Source: Mycolicibacterium tusciae JS617 (GTDB lineage Bacteria; Actinomycetota; Actinomycetes; Mycobacteriales; Mycobacteriaceae). From it: 64,000 bases of DNA. The notes under the pieces were generated by a model. It saw only the letters and a program-made list of their open reading frames with translations. It did no database searches and was not told where the DNA came from. Each line of letters opens with the position of its first letter. Within the stretch, counting starts at the first letter, position 1. Shown here in pieces: positions 41,955 through 50,979 of the stretch. The position numbers and the translations under genes were made by a program. The DNA lies in assembly GCF_000243415.2 (NCBI RefSeq), contig NZ_KI912270.1, positions 4,791,737 to 4,855,736 of the forward strand, written 5' to 3'.

Positions 41955-43490
41955 TCAGCGAGAGGCATCTAACAGCGGGCCGCAGCGAACGTCGAACCGT
42001 TCTCGCACAGTGTCCAGGGTTTTACGCTGGTGCTCCCGTTCGCGGCGGTGGGTGAGCAGGAACTGCGTCGTACCCACCAAGCGGCGTGGCAAGGGGTACC
42101 AGCGTTCGAGGTCAAGTCCGCAGTCAAGGAACACCTTGGTCGGAACGCTGTCGGAGATCAGGCTGAGGTTGTGCTGGGCGAGGGAAAACATCGCGTACGG
42201 AAGTGCGGTTTGCGACTTTGCCCGCAGGTCCTGCATGTCGAGTTCGTACAGCGGAAGGTCATGGATCTTGTCCAAAAAGAGTAGGTGCGTCATGAAGTAG
42301 CCCATGAACGACGTCAAGTGCAGTGTCGCAGAACGCGGTTGTATCGAGACAACTGCACCGCTGCGGGAGACATAAGGCTCGTAGTCGTGATCCTGATCGC
42401 GGCGAACGAGGTATCCGGTGCAATTCACAACCCAGCTGCCCGGTTGGATCGACTTGGTGGCCCCGCTGCGGAACACCAGTTCCGTAGCGCCGTTGCGATC
42501 GACGGCGTCCACGACGTGATCCATAATCACGTCGTTCAGGCCGGCAGCGATCGTCTTGTTCTCCGACTCGGAGAGCACGCCCAGCAGGAAGTTGCCCGTC
42601 TCGGGGGTTAACCACGTCCCATATTTGGCGCGGAACCACTTTGCGACCTCTGTCTCGTTGGTTCCGTCGTAACGGCGACTCATTTCCGAGGCCACCTTGT
42701 TGAGTCTGGTGCCACCCCACCATCGCCTGGCACCCGAGGGGTAGAAGCGGTCGCGGCTGGCGAACATGGTGCCTGAACCAGCCACAAGATTCACCTCGCG
42801 GCCGGGGTATTCCGTTATCAAGGCATGCGCAGTGTCCATTCCGGTCTTTCCACCGCCGACCACCCAGACCGGTGTGTCGCTCGCCCCGATGTCGCCGCCG
42901 CGCATATCGCAGTAGTCCGGAGACACCGACTGGACACGCGCGCTGGAGAACTCGAGCGGTTCGTTGGGCTCAACTCGCAGACCAACGGCCTTGATCAATC
43001 GTTTCGCCTCAACCACCCGAACCTGGCCCGCAGCGGATCTGCAGGTAATCCGCACCATCCCGCCGGTTTCATCGTGGGATTCCAGCGTCCACCCGAAGAA
43101 CTCGTCGACCCGCACCCGCCGCTTGATCTCGTTGAGGCAGTGTTCAAAGTGCCCAAGCACCTCGCCCTTGGTCGCCAAGTAGGAGGGTTTCTGGCCCAGA
43201 GTCCACTTGATGTTGCCGGCGGTGAACATGGGATGTGGCTGGTGCAGTCGCACGTACGGGTACGTGTCGACCCACATGCCGCCGACGCGTTCCCGGCGGT
43301 CGACCAGGATGACCTTCTGATCGCGAGATAGGTAGCGGCTGGCGACGAAGAGGGCATTGATCCCGGCAAGGCCGGCTCCCACGATGCAAACGTCACAGCT
43401 CTCTACCTGTGCCGACGTCTCGACTGGCGAGACGTCGCCGACCTCCGCGACGTCCTGCGTTTCGACAGCCGACGGTTCATATGCGGACAT
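41955..43490 (-). CDS. Flavin-dependent monooxygenase / FAD-NAD(P) oxidoreductase
   Basis: A 511-residue enzyme from ATG 43490 with GGGGAGG upstream. FAD site: VCIVGAGLAGINALFVAS (about 34-51), followed by VILVDRRERVGGMW, typical of FMO/Baeyer-Villiger type proteins. Second Rossmann site: VWVVGGGKTGMDTAHAL (about 210-226) for NADP. VVNCTGYLVRR is the conserved C-T-G-Y of FMO-like enzymes. The substrate cannot be predicted. It is convergent with the broken hydrolase, with which it may have formed a small catabolic or detoxifying unit. Confidence 0.85.
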   Translation of the reverse strand: MSAYEPSAVETQDVAEVGDVSPVETSAQVESCDVCIVGAGLAGINALFVASRYLSRDQKVILVDRRERVGGMWVDTYPYVRLHQPHPMFTAGNIKWTLGQKPSYLATKGEVLGHFEHCLNEIKRRVRVDEFFGWTLESHDETGGMVRITCRSAAGQVRVVEAKRLIKAVGLRVEPNEPLEFSSARVQSVSPDYCDMRGGDIGASDTPVWVVGGGKTGMDTAHALITEYPGREVNLVAGSGTMFASRDRFYPSGARRWWGGTRLNKVASEMSRRYDGTNETEVAKWFRAKYGTWLTPETGNFLLGVLSESENKTIAAGLNDVIMDHVVDAVDRNGATELVFRSGATKSIQPGSWVVNCTGYLVRRDQDHDYEPYVSRSGAVVSIQPRSATLHLTSFMGYFMTHLLFLDKIHDLPLYELDMQDLRAKSQTALPYAMFSLAQHNLSLISDSVPTKVFLDCGLDLERWYPLPRRLVGTTQFLLTHRREREHQRKTLDTVRERFDVRCGPLLDASR

Positions 43491-43800
43491 CGGTAGAACC
43501 TCCCCTTTGCAGCGCGACGGGGCGTATCCGGGCGCGCGACCAACTTATTGTCTGCCTTTGTTGCGCGCAGCGCAGAGTAATCGACTACTCGATCTCCTTT
43601 GCGTTGGCTGCATCTGTCGGCGGCTTCTGGCTTGGTCTTCGAAGGCCGTGGCCCCGCAACAACTCAAGGACTGTCGTTCGACACACCGAGGTTTACCGCG
43701 TCACGGGCTCGTCGCGGCGTACCCTGCCCGACATCGGCACCACTCGACGCTACCTATTGCGAGGACGATCGCCCGATCGTGGCATCGTCCCGATGCGCTC
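43491..43800. other. Gap holding the probable outer end of the Tn7-like element
   Basis: No gene is supported. As the region just past tniQ it should contain one transposon end with TnsB-binding repeats; TGTCGTTCGACA at about 43672-43683 is a possible terminal-type motif, but I could not match it to a partner beyond tnsA. Confidence 0.4.
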
Positions 43801-44622
43801 TCAGATGAGGCGCAGGATGTTGTAGTAGGTGTCGCGGATCGGGACACCGTAGATCCGAGCGTCTCGCCGGCGTGCAGTCAAGTGAGTCATGGCAGTCCAC
43901 ACGCGGTGGGTCGCTCGCCATGGGTCGCCATCCCATCGGGCGGGGATGATTCTCTCGACCTCGCTGATAGCGAGGGCGTGTCGCTGGGCTTCGTCGACGT
44001 CGGGGTCGGTCGCTGCACGCAGGAAGGTGGGGTGGGTAAGCTGGCGCGCGATCTTGACTTGTTCGGGATACGTCAACGCCCAAAGGTCGTCGATGCCCGT
44101 CCGCTCCCGTCGGTGGGCGATTTCGTCGTGGCCAATGATCGCGGGGCTGGCGCAATCCCGGCCGATGAGCATGGGCAGCGAATCGTGCAGGACGCTGCGG
44201 GCAGCGAGGTGGTGCCGGAAGTGGCGCTCGGCGACCAACGCCGGATGGTAGCCGTGCAGGTCGGCTTGGGGTGATCCGAGCCATCGCCGGTGGCGAAGGC
44301 ACACCATGCCGATTTCAGGGATCCTTCCGCGGGCGGGTTCGCCGTCGGTGCATCCCAGGCATAGCGCGCGTTCGGTGATTTCTTCATCGAGGATCCGCTC
44401 GGGTTCGGTGAACGCGACGTCCCGCAGGCCGCCCAGTGCCCGCCACGCCTGCAACCGCTCGGGGTGCCGGCGCGCCGCGGTCGTGAGGAATCCACGTTCG
44501 AGCAATGCGCGGTCCACGTCGGAAGCACGGCAATGATTGCGGGCGGCGTGTCGGCGACTGTATGAGTCGACGCTCTCGCCACGGTAGACCCGCGTCGATA
44601 TCGGCAACGGCAACAACGTCAT
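43801..44622 (-). CDS. tniQ: TniQ target-selection protein
   Basis: A 273-residue TniQ-family protein, the TnsD-like target-site factor of Tn7-like elements. The opening LPLPISTRVYRGESVDSYSRRHAARNH is the family signature. A zinc finger follows (ALCLGCTDG to MVCLRHRRW: C-x2-C ... C-x2-H). Its ATG overlaps the tnsC stop by ATGA. The C-terminal helical region (NILRLI end) is short, so this is the compact form seen in TniQ. It should recruit TnsC to a target site. Which site is not evident from the window. Confidence 0.88.
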   Translation of the reverse strand: MTLLPLPISTRVYRGESVDSYSRRHAARNHCRASDVDRALLERGFLTTAARRHPERLQAWRALGGLRDVAFTEPERILDEEITERALCLGCTDGEPARGRIPEIGMVCLRHRRWLGSPQADLHGYHPALVAERHFRHHLAARSVLHDSLPMLIGRDCASPAIIGHDEIAHRRERTGIDDLWALTYPEQVKIARQLTHPTFLRAATDPDVDEAQRHALAISEVERIIPARWDGDPWRATHRVWTAMTHLTARRRDARIYGVPIRDTYYNILRLI

Positions 44623-45656
44623 TCGGCCTTCTTCAACGGCATCGGGGTCGAGGGGTCACCGGCGGGTGTCCTGTTCCCGAACTCCTCGGCGGCATAGTCG
44701 GTCGACGTCATGTCGAGCAATCGGCGCCCGATTTGTTCCTCGCCGCCGAGGATCGCCGCGATGGCGGCGTCGCTGAGCAACGCCCGCAGCGATCCGATGG
44801 ATCCGCCGGTGCGGTCGTAGAGATATGTCATCTCGTTGTCCAGCGATCCGGCAGCGTGGCGCCCGAGGGGCAGGAGCGCTTCGATCCCGAGCACCAGTTC
44901 CGCCCAGGTGTCGCGTTGGGCCTGGGTGCCGTAGCCATAGGTGCGCATCTGGTAGAGCGCCATCCGACCTTTGAGTTGGCGGCCCATGTGTCCGGCGAAC
45001 AGATCGGCCTGCAGCAGATCGATCCCGGCGTAGATGAAGGTGGCGTCGAGGCGTTCGGAGAACACCTTGAGCGCGGACGCCGCCTCGCTGCCCGCTTGGT
45101 GGTTGGTCTTGAGGTTGTGCACCTCGTCGACGAGCACCAGTGACACCGAAAGGCTGCGCATGACGCCCACGATCTGTTCGGTGAGGTCTTGGGCGGTGGC
45201 CTTGCCCGGTGCCAGCAGGCCGAGGAAGTTCGCGAACGCCAGCATCATCATCTTCGGGGTGGTGCCCGGCGGGACGACGGTGTAGACGACCGGGGCGAAC
45301 CCGTCGTCGTCGCGGCCGAGTTTGGTGCGCATCGACTTCTCGTGTCGCCTGCCGATCAGCAGTGCCGCGGTGGACTTGCCGCGCCCGGCCGACCCCGAGA
45401 TTGCCAAACCCCGGCGCGCCGTTGCTGTCTTGGCGGTGTTCCTCGCGATCAGCACCCGGGTCTGGCGGGTCAGCATGTCGGTGTCGGGGGTTTCCAGGAC
45501 GACGTCGGCGCCTAGCCAGGCGAAACGCGCCTGGTCGTAGTGCTCCTTCTCGCCGGGGGAGAGGGCACCGATCTGCTTCATCGGGAGATGCTCGGGTTCG
45601 ATGGTGCGGCGGTTCACGAATTCTCGCCACGCCGACAGGGAATCGGGTACGGCCAC
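44619..45656 (-). CDS. tnsC: TnsC/TniB AAA+ transposition regulator
   Basis: A 345-residue AAA+ ATPase: Walker A GLAISGSAGRGKSTAALLIG, Walker B SLVLVDEVHNLK, sensor/arginine regions near FSERLDATFIYAGIDLL. It links TnsB to TniQ and the target DNA. I take GTG 45656 as start because GAGGAG lies about 10 bases upstream at the end of tnsB, giving VAVPDSLSAWREFVNRRT; the longer frame would run deep into tnsB. It overlaps tniQ by ATGA. Confidence 0.9.
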   Translation of the reverse strand: MAVPDSLSAWREFVNRRTIEPEHLPMKQIGALSPGEKEHYDQARFAWLGADVVLETPDTDMLTRQTRVLIARNTAKTATARRGLAISGSAGRGKSTAALLIGRRHEKSMRTKLGRDDDGFAPVVYTVVPPGTTPKMMMLAFANFLGLLAPGKATAQDLTEQIVGVMRSLSVSLVLVDEVHNLKTNHQAGSEAASALKVFSERLDATFIYAGIDLLQADLFAGHMGRQLKGRMALYQMRTYGYGTQAQRDTWAELVLGIEALLPLGRHAAGSLDNEMTYLYDRTGGSIGSLRALLSDAAIAAILGGEEQIGRRLLDMTSTDYAAEEFGNRTPAGDPSTPMPLKKAE

Positions 45657-45660
45657 GGCG

Positions 45661-47709
45661 TTACTCCTCGTCCTCGTCGTCGATGCGTCGGGCAGCTCGC
45701 CGCTTGGGGGAGCGGGTTTGTGGTGGGTCCGCAGTCGGCACACCGCTGGGGGTCGGCTCGATGGTGGCGGCAGGGTCGGCGACGACGGTCTGTGCGGGTA
45801 CCACCGGGGTGTTCACGCTGTCGCGGGTGGCGGCCTTCCTCTCCTTGGTCGTCGCGGCGCCGCCGGTTTGGATGCGGTTGATCTCGGCGACCACGTCGAC
45901 CCCGGCAACGGTGTCGCTGCGGCGCGCTACGGCGGTGCGGGCGGCGCGCAGGACATCGAGGGAGAACGGAGCCAATGTCCGCTTAGCCAGCGACCATTCG
46001 GCCTCGATCCACACTCCTCGGGTGTGGTCGCGGACGAAGATCGACTGCAGCCGGTAGGGGTCGTATCGGATTTCCCACCGGCCACCCGCGGGTAGCGGCA
46101 GTCCGCTCTTGACTCCCCGGTACGGGTGCAGGTCGGCGCTGTCGTAGTGCAGGCCTTCGAAGTTGATGCCGTAGCCCTGGATGCTGCGGTAGGCCACCGG
46201 TAGCAGGCCGATGTAATCGTCGCGATCCAGCGCGACGTTGATCGTCGGGGCGACCGTGGCCAGGGCTGCATAGGCTTCGTTGGGGGAGAGGTCTTTCTTC
46301 GGCATCGCCGGATGGCGCAGCCCGGGGTGGGGCTTGTTCTGCCAGACCGCCACGATCCACAGGTCCAGCAGGTTCTGAACGTCGGCCAACGTCCAGTACG
46401 CCTCGGCCTGCGGCGAGCTGCCGCGGTTGACCACGTTGGGCCCGACATATCCCGCCAGGTACTGGGTGAAACCACTGTTGATCGCGGCGAACACCCGCTC
46501 GATGTGCGGCTTGTCGGTCGGGGTGCGTGGCGCGGCCTTGGTGACGCTGATCTGCAGGCGCTCGCAAGCATTCAGGAACGTCGATCCGACGTAGACCTTG
46601 CCGCGGTCGATGGTGATCGATTCCGGCACGATCACCGGCTTGGCGGCGATGCGGGCACCGACCTCGTCGTCACCAGGAATCATCCCGGCCGGAAGAATCG
46701 ACCGGGAGAAGCTCAGCGACGCCGGCCAGCCGGGTTGCATGGGAAGCGGAGTCAGCGCCCGGGCCAGCAGCACCGCGGCATCGACGCTCTTGGTCGCCAC
46801 CGGCCGCAGGATCGCCGAACACGGGGTCCGGGTGGCGATGTCGAGGGCCACTGTGAGGTCGGCCCGCCCCGTCGAGCCGTTCGGGTAGATGACCATCAGA
46901 TCCAGCGGCGTGCTGTCGACTTCGACGAGTTCACCAGGCCGAGAGGGGGATTGCTGACCCCAGGTGCGATCCGGCCGGTTGGCTTGGGTGCGTCTCGTCG
47001 TGGCGTTGCCAAAGGGGTGCTTGGCACGTGCGAGGTTGTCGAGCGCGCGGTAGAGGGTGGCGCGCGAGGGCATGGGCAGCCCCAGGTGGGTGGCCTCAAG
47101 GCGGACCTGCATGAGCAGCCGCGACCGGGTACCAGTGGACAGGTTCGTCTGCCCGCCGATGGCGTGCTCCAGCAACGACACCAGTGCTGGATCCATCCGC
47201 CCGGTTTGCGACGCCTGCCTGGTGCGGCGGCCGTCGACCAAGCCGGCGATGCCGTCGGCGCGGTAGGCAGTGATGTACCGCTCGAGGCTGCGAAACGCCA
47301 CTGGGGTTCCGGCCGCCGCCAACTCGGCGACCTTGGCGCTGATCCGATCTTGGAGCGGATGACTCACCGCGTACTGCGGACGGCCCACCGCCGCGTCAGG
47401 GTCGTCGTCGTCACCATCGCTGGCGGGTGAGGTTCCGGTCAGCACCTCCGCGACGTGGCGATGCAGGAACACCACCCGCTCACGCGTCTGGGGGTCCAGC
47501 GTTTCCAGCACCGCAGCCGAGTCCAGCCGGGGCAGCCGGTCGGGAGCGTCCGGGAGGTAACTGTCGTCACCAAGTAGCTCGGCAACCCCGACGCGGCGGA
47601 TCCGGTTGGTCTGGAGGTTCTTCAGCGCCAACTGCTGCCCCTCCTGGGCTACGACTTGCCAAGCGTGACCGTCGTAATGCAGACAGTCGAATAGCCGCAC
47701 CGACCTCAT
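45661..47709 (-). CDS. tnsB: TnsB/TniA DDE transposase
   Basis: A 682-residue transposase with an N-terminal HTH region (FRSLERYITAYRADGIAGLVDGR) and an rve-type catalytic core. The acidic triad is Asp265 (VEVDSTPLDL), Asp368 (ITIDRGKVYVGS) and Glu404 (DKPHIERVF), giving the D-35-E spacing. A C-terminal Mu-type beta barrel and basic tail follow (KRRAARRIDDEDEE). Start ATG 47709 overlaps the tnsA stop by ATGA. TnsB binds the transposon ends, joins the 3' ends to the target and works with TnsA to excise the element. Confidence 0.93.
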   Translation of the reverse strand: MRSVRLFDCLHYDGHAWQVVAQEGQQLALKNLQTNRIRRVGVAELLGDDSYLPDAPDRLPRLDSAAVLETLDPQTRERVVFLHRHVAEVLTGTSPASDGDDDDPDAAVGRPQYAVSHPLQDRISAKVAELAAAGTPVAFRSLERYITAYRADGIAGLVDGRRTRQASQTGRMDPALVSLLEHAIGGQTNLSTGTRSRLLMQVRLEATHLGLPMPSRATLYRALDNLARAKHPFGNATTRRTQANRPDRTWGQQSPSRPGELVEVDSTPLDLMVIYPNGSTGRADLTVALDIATRTPCSAILRPVATKSVDAAVLLARALTPLPMQPGWPASLSFSRSILPAGMIPGDDEVGARIAAKPVIVPESITIDRGKVYVGSTFLNACERLQISVTKAAPRTPTDKPHIERVFAAINSGFTQYLAGYVGPNVVNRGSSPQAEAYWTLADVQNLLDLWIVAVWQNKPHPGLRHPAMPKKDLSPNEAYAALATVAPTINVALDRDDYIGLLPVAYRSIQGYGINFEGLHYDSADLHPYRGVKSGLPLPAGGRWEIRYDPYRLQSIFVRDHTRGVWIEAEWSLAKRTLAPFSLDVLRAARTAVARRSDTVAGVDVVAEINRIQTGGAATTKERKAATRDSVNTPVVPAQTVVADPAATIEPTPSGVPTADPPQTRSPKRRAARRIDDEDEE

Positions 47710-48464
47710 GACCAGATCTCGCTGTTCATCGACAGCGGGATGCCCAGATCGGCGGACAACTGCTGTCGCCACAACAGATGAAGAACGTTCGCCGTGAGGA
47801 TGTTCAGCGGTCGGCCCGTCGAAGTGCTGGCGCGACGCAGGCCCGTCTGCAGTGCCGCCGGCTTGGCGAAGCACGTCCGGATCGCTACGGCGGTGTCATT
47901 GTCGGGGGCATGACGGTCTTGGCGATACCCGGCAAGCCAACGCAGGTTCTGCGATCGTTCACCAGGCAGACCGGTGAATATCTCATACTGCCAGCCGATT
48001 TCGTTGCAAGCCGCGCGCGTCATCGCGAACTGCGCTGCACCCTTCTCGACACGGTCTGGATGGCGGACATCTATGAGCCGGCCGTCCCCGTTGCTCAACC
48101 GGACGAAGAAGTCGGGGACATGATCACGCTGACCCTTGGTGTTGTGGGGCCACAGCAGCGCCAGCGGCTGCGCGGCAATTGCGACGACTCGAACATCCAC
48201 GTCAGCCGCCAGTAGATAGTCACGCTCCAACAGTGACTCGAACTCCACGTGTGCACGGGTGGTGCTCGACCACCACGATCCCTCGTAGTTGCGCTTGCCT
48301 GGCCAGGAGAAGAATTGCCGAATCGGCAACGCACGCTCAGCCGGCCACGACGCCACCTCGGGCGACATCGCCTCGTTACGCACAGACTCGTTCAACCGCA
48401 ACAGAACCCGTGTCGTGTCCGTCATGTTGCGCGGCAACGATCTGGTACCCGCGTTCGGTATCAC
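47706..48464 (-). CDS. tnsA: TnsA-like heteromeric transposase endonuclease
   Basis: A 252-residue TnsA-type restriction-fold nuclease that would cut the 5' transposon ends. Conserved features: HVEFESLLERDYLLAADVDV (acidic residues 75/77/80), HVPDFFV with Asp118, and LIDVRHPDR. The last takes the place of the D-x-K motif with Arg134 where Lys is expected, so catalysis may be altered or use another residue. GTG 48464 has AGGAG 7 bases upstream, but that site is inside a perfect hairpin. Confidence 0.85.
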   Translation of the reverse strand: MIPNAGTRSLPRNMTDTTRVLLRLNESVRNEAMSPEVASWPAERALPIRQFFSWPGKRNYEGSWWSSTTRAHVEFESLLERDYLLAADVDVRVVAIAAQPLALLWPHNTKGQRDHVPDFFVRLSNGDGRLIDVRHPDRVEKGAAQFAMTRAACNEIGWQYEIFTGLPGERSQNLRWLAGYRQDRHAPDNDTAVAIRTCFAKPAALQTGLRRASTSTGRPLNILTANVLHLLWRQQLSADLGIPLSMNSEIWS

Positions 48465-48468
48465 TTAA

Positions 48469-48496
48469 CTCTCCTGTCACTTCAGCAACAGGAGAG
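48469..48496 (-). promoter_or_regulatory. Hairpin covering the tnsA ribosome-binding site
   Basis: On the transcribed strand CTCTCCTGT pairs perfectly with ACAGGAGAG across a 10-base loop. The 3' arm contains the AGGAGAG Shine-Dalgarno sequence, four bases before the GTG of tnsA. When folded it would hide the site and limit translation of the whole coupled tnsABC-tniQ set. Confidence 0.65.
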
Positions 48497-48654
48497 TACC
48501 GCCATTTAGACTGAGAAACAGCCGACACGCCGTCGACCGCCAGGTCTAATGCGAAAACCGCCAACAATATTGAGACCGGACACCCGCACATGTCAAGCCC
48601 GCCTGATACAGGCTAAGCAGGGTATCAGGAATACCTGACATAACGGCGCTTATC

Positions 48655-48694
48655 GGCGTTAAATCTGGCGTTAAATCTGGCGTGATTTCTGGCG
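48655..48694 (+). repeat. Four 12-bp direct repeats before the antitoxin gene
   Basis: GGCG words start at 48655, 48667, 48679 and 48691, exactly 12 bases apart, within the unit TCTGGCGTTAAA (the last copies drift to GGCGTGATTTCT). The array ends about 25 bases before the antitoxin ATG and is a good candidate operator for autoregulation. Confidence 0.7.
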
Positions 48695-48717
48695 TGCTGA
48701 CGCGTAGACTGGGGTCA

Positions 48718-49290
48718 ATGGTCAATATCCGTCCCACCCGAATGCGCAGCGCAACTGAAGCCCGTAACACCTTCAATGAGCTACTCGGCGAGGCAGAACG
48801 GGGCATGATCACGCATGTCGTGAAAGGCAGCCGCGTCGCCGCCCATATCGTGCCGGCCAACGCCAGGATCATCGACGACACTGCGCTGCTCGAACTGATA
48901 CTTATCACGGTCGCCGAAAGTGAAGCGACCTACGCCGCTGAGAACGCCTGGGGTGAGCGCGGCCTGTGGAACGCCGGCGATTCGATGGGACGCCTGCTGG
49001 CTTGGGCGTGGCAGACCGATCGGAACGTCTTCGCACGTGCGATCGCGATCTATCACCGATCGCTCGAGACCGCGCTAGGCCAACACATCGTCACGCCCAC
49101 GGAGTTGGTGCCAGGAATCGAGACCGCCCTTGGGGTTGGACTCAGCGACAGCGAGATCCGCGAGGTGTCCGAACACCTTGCCGGCAGCGAGCTTTGGAGC
49201 GGCCACCACCCAGCAGTCTCCGCCCCGTTCGAGCGGCTGGAGGACGACGCCACAAACCGTCACAGTGACGAACCGGGAAGCGAGAGATGA
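48718..49290 (+). CDS. Phd/YefM-type antitoxin with long C-terminal extension
   Basis: From ATG 48718 the N-terminus (RPTRMRSATEARNTFNELLGEAERGMITHVVKGSRVAAHIVPAN) is the Phd/YefM DNA-binding fold. The protein is 190 residues, about twice the usual size; the extension (ELILITVAESEATYAAENAWGERGLW onward) is helical and ends in an acidic tail. Antitoxins of this family neutralise Doc, YoeB or other toxins. The next gene downstream is unlike these and broken. Confidence 0.72.
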   Translation: MVNIRPTRMRSATEARNTFNELLGEAERGMITHVVKGSRVAAHIVPANARIIDDTALLELILITVAESEATYAAENAWGERGLWNAGDSMGRLLAWAWQTDRNVFARAIAIYHRSLETALGQHIVTPTELVPGIETALGVGLSDSEIREVSEHLAGSELWSGHHPAVSAPFERLEDDATNRHSDEPGSER

Positions 49291-49345
49291 GTTCTTCTGG
49301 TGCGCCCCGGGCGATTCGAGCCCGCCGGGCGAAGAGGGGCCGATC

Positions 49346-50054
49346 GTGACCACCGTTGCGTTGAGCGAGTTCCTGCGCGACCGAACCCAGCACATCACCC
49401 ACTGCACCAACTCGGTCGTCGAATTGGCGGCGCCTTGGATCCACTACGAAAGTCAGGACACCTGCTTGACGGTGTTCGGCTGTCTGGATTGGCGAGGCGA
49501 GATCCTGATGTCGGCCCTCGATGCGCACAGCCGCGCCCCCGACATCGCAGTCGGCGCGGTCCACTTCCTCATTCTCCAGTTGGGACACGAACCCGTCGCG
49601 GAGGTCCTGGCCTATTACGGTGAGCGCGCGGCCGCATTCGCCGAACTGTTCGACGACAAGTGGCTCGTCGGTGACCTCGACGAGAACGACCACTTCACCG
49701 CGGGAATGCCGATCAGGCGCTGTCCTCCTGGTCCTGGACGCCACGATGGACCCCCTCATGCCCGAGAGCCCGCTTCGGGCGTGGGCGGTGGCCCACATCG
49801 CTCACACGATGCTGCCGACCACCGCGGGGCTCGTGGCAATGTCGTCGTTCGCGCCGCGGTCATCCGAAAGCCGGCCCGCACGCCGGCTCGTCTCGACCGA
49901 CCACGTCGACCCGGACTGGCCACGCGTCGGCTGCATCAGCATCCCCGGCCACCCACAGTTCTTTGGGCAAGCAACCGCGTACACATATCTCGACGACGCG
50001 AGGGCCGCGCTGGATAACTGTCGCGAACAGACCATTCGAGTCCCTGTTGTCTGA
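49346..50054 (+). pseudogene. Unknown protein, partner of the antitoxin, frameshifted
   Basis: GTG 49346 has GAAGAGGGG upstream and opens VTTVALSEFLRDRTQHITHC. The frame codes WIHYESQDTCLTVFGCLDWRGEILMSALDAHS and HFTAGMPI, then loses sense near 49715. The next frame continues sensibly with GAVLLVLDATMDPLMPESPL, VAHIAHTMLPTTAGLVAMSS and YLDDARAALDNCREQTI to 50054. Joined, it is about 235 residues, half helical, with no recognised family. It lies 55 bases after the Phd-type antitoxin, so it could be the inactivated toxin of that pair. Confidence 0.6.
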
Positions 50055-50181
50055 CTCGGTTCCCAATGTGGGTGAAATCGGTTGCTACAGGTTCCGGTGC
50101 CGAAACCAGTTGTGGCCCAACTGGGTACACGAACTCCGACCGAGACCGCCCTAGACCAACACATCGGGCCGCCGTTGCGCT

Positions 50182-50979
50182 TCATAATTCGAGGCTAGGC
50201 CCCTCTTCACGTCTGGACTGTTGCTGGACTCGCCGTAACAGATCGGCATTCTGCTCGGCGCTCTGATACAAACCCTCCACCCAATTTGTCTCGCGGGCGG
50301 TGAGCTCACGCGATGGGCGCACTTGCACAGTGTCGGCCAGCAGGGCCGTGAGCCGCCTGTAGCGATCGCCAGTTGCGTGCCCAAGAAAACGCGCGGCGAT
50401 GAACTCTGCACGCCGCTCATACAGTCGGCCCGCGCCCAGGTCGTAGCCGGCGTTACGGCACAGCGAGTGGAAGAACACGGTCTCCGTCCTTGAGTTGCCT
50501 TCACGGAACGGGTGTATGGAATCAATTGCACCCCAATAGGTTCCGAGCCGCGGAATGAACTGTTCCGGGGGCAGCCCTGTTAGGGCGTCGTCAGCTTGGA
50601 GTCGCGCGAAGACATATTCTGCGCTGTCGCGGACCTGCGGACCCGGCCGGTATCGGTATTCGATGATGGGCGCGTTGGGATCGTTGATGAGGAAGTTGAC
50701 GACATCGGCATGCTTCTTGGTCATCGGGCCGTCGGGAACCGTGCGCGGAGTGCCGGCCCAGTCGTAGATGTCGCCGAAGGTGTGCCGGTGGATATCGCAG
50801 TAGTGTGCGAAATCGAAGGCACCGGTTCGGTTCTCGAGAACCTGTTCGTAGATGCGCACCGCCGATAGCTGAGCTTCCACGAAGTTCAGCATCCGCTGAT
50901 CCCGGATACCGAGTTTGTTGCGCAGGACGTCAGGAGCGTCCGGCCAGAAGTAATCCTCCCAGCGGCGGTGGTCGTTCAC
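50182..50979 (-). CDS. fic: Fic-domain protein (AMP-transferase type toxin)
   Basis: A 265-residue Fic protein starting at GTG 50979, immediately after the antitoxin stop. Flap region: TFGDIYDWAGTPRT. Active site: HPFREGNSRTE from His156; the family motif H-P-F-x-[DE]-G-N-G-R-x-x-R is changed at two places, Ser for the second Gly and no final Arg. His, Phe, Glu, Gly-Asn and the first Arg remain. Fic toxins modify targets such as gyrase or topoisomerase IV by adding AMP; with an altered anion-binding loop this one may use another nucleotide or be weak. Confidence 0.87.
   Translation of the reverse strand: MNDHRRWEDYFWPDAPDVLRNKLGIRDQRMLNFVEAQLSAVRIYEQVLENRTGAFDFAHYCDIHRHTFGDIYDWAGTPRTVPDGPMTKKHADVVNFLINDPNAPIIEYRYRPGPQVRDSAEYVFARLQADDALTGLPPEQFIPRLGTYWGAIDSIHPFREGNSRTETVFFHSLCRNAGYDLGAGRLYERRAEFIAARFLGHATGDRYRRLTALLADTVQVRPSRELTARETNWVEGLYQSAEQNADLLRRVQQQSRREEGPSLEL

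Larger units (their letters stand above)
43801..48464 (-). mobile_element. Tn7-like transposition module (tnsA-tnsB-tnsC-tniQ)
   Basis: Four overlapping or nearly overlapping genes code a cut-and-paste machine: TnsA endonuclease, TnsB DDE transposase, TnsC AAA+ regulator and TniQ. No Cascade, Cas12k or TnsE is in the neighbourhood. Cargo, if any, should lie between the module and the far end; the borders were not resolved. Confidence 0.85.

Noticed and set aside
43801..48464. CRISPR-associated transposon.
   Set aside because: tnsABC and tniQ are present, but no cas gene or array is in the flanks.
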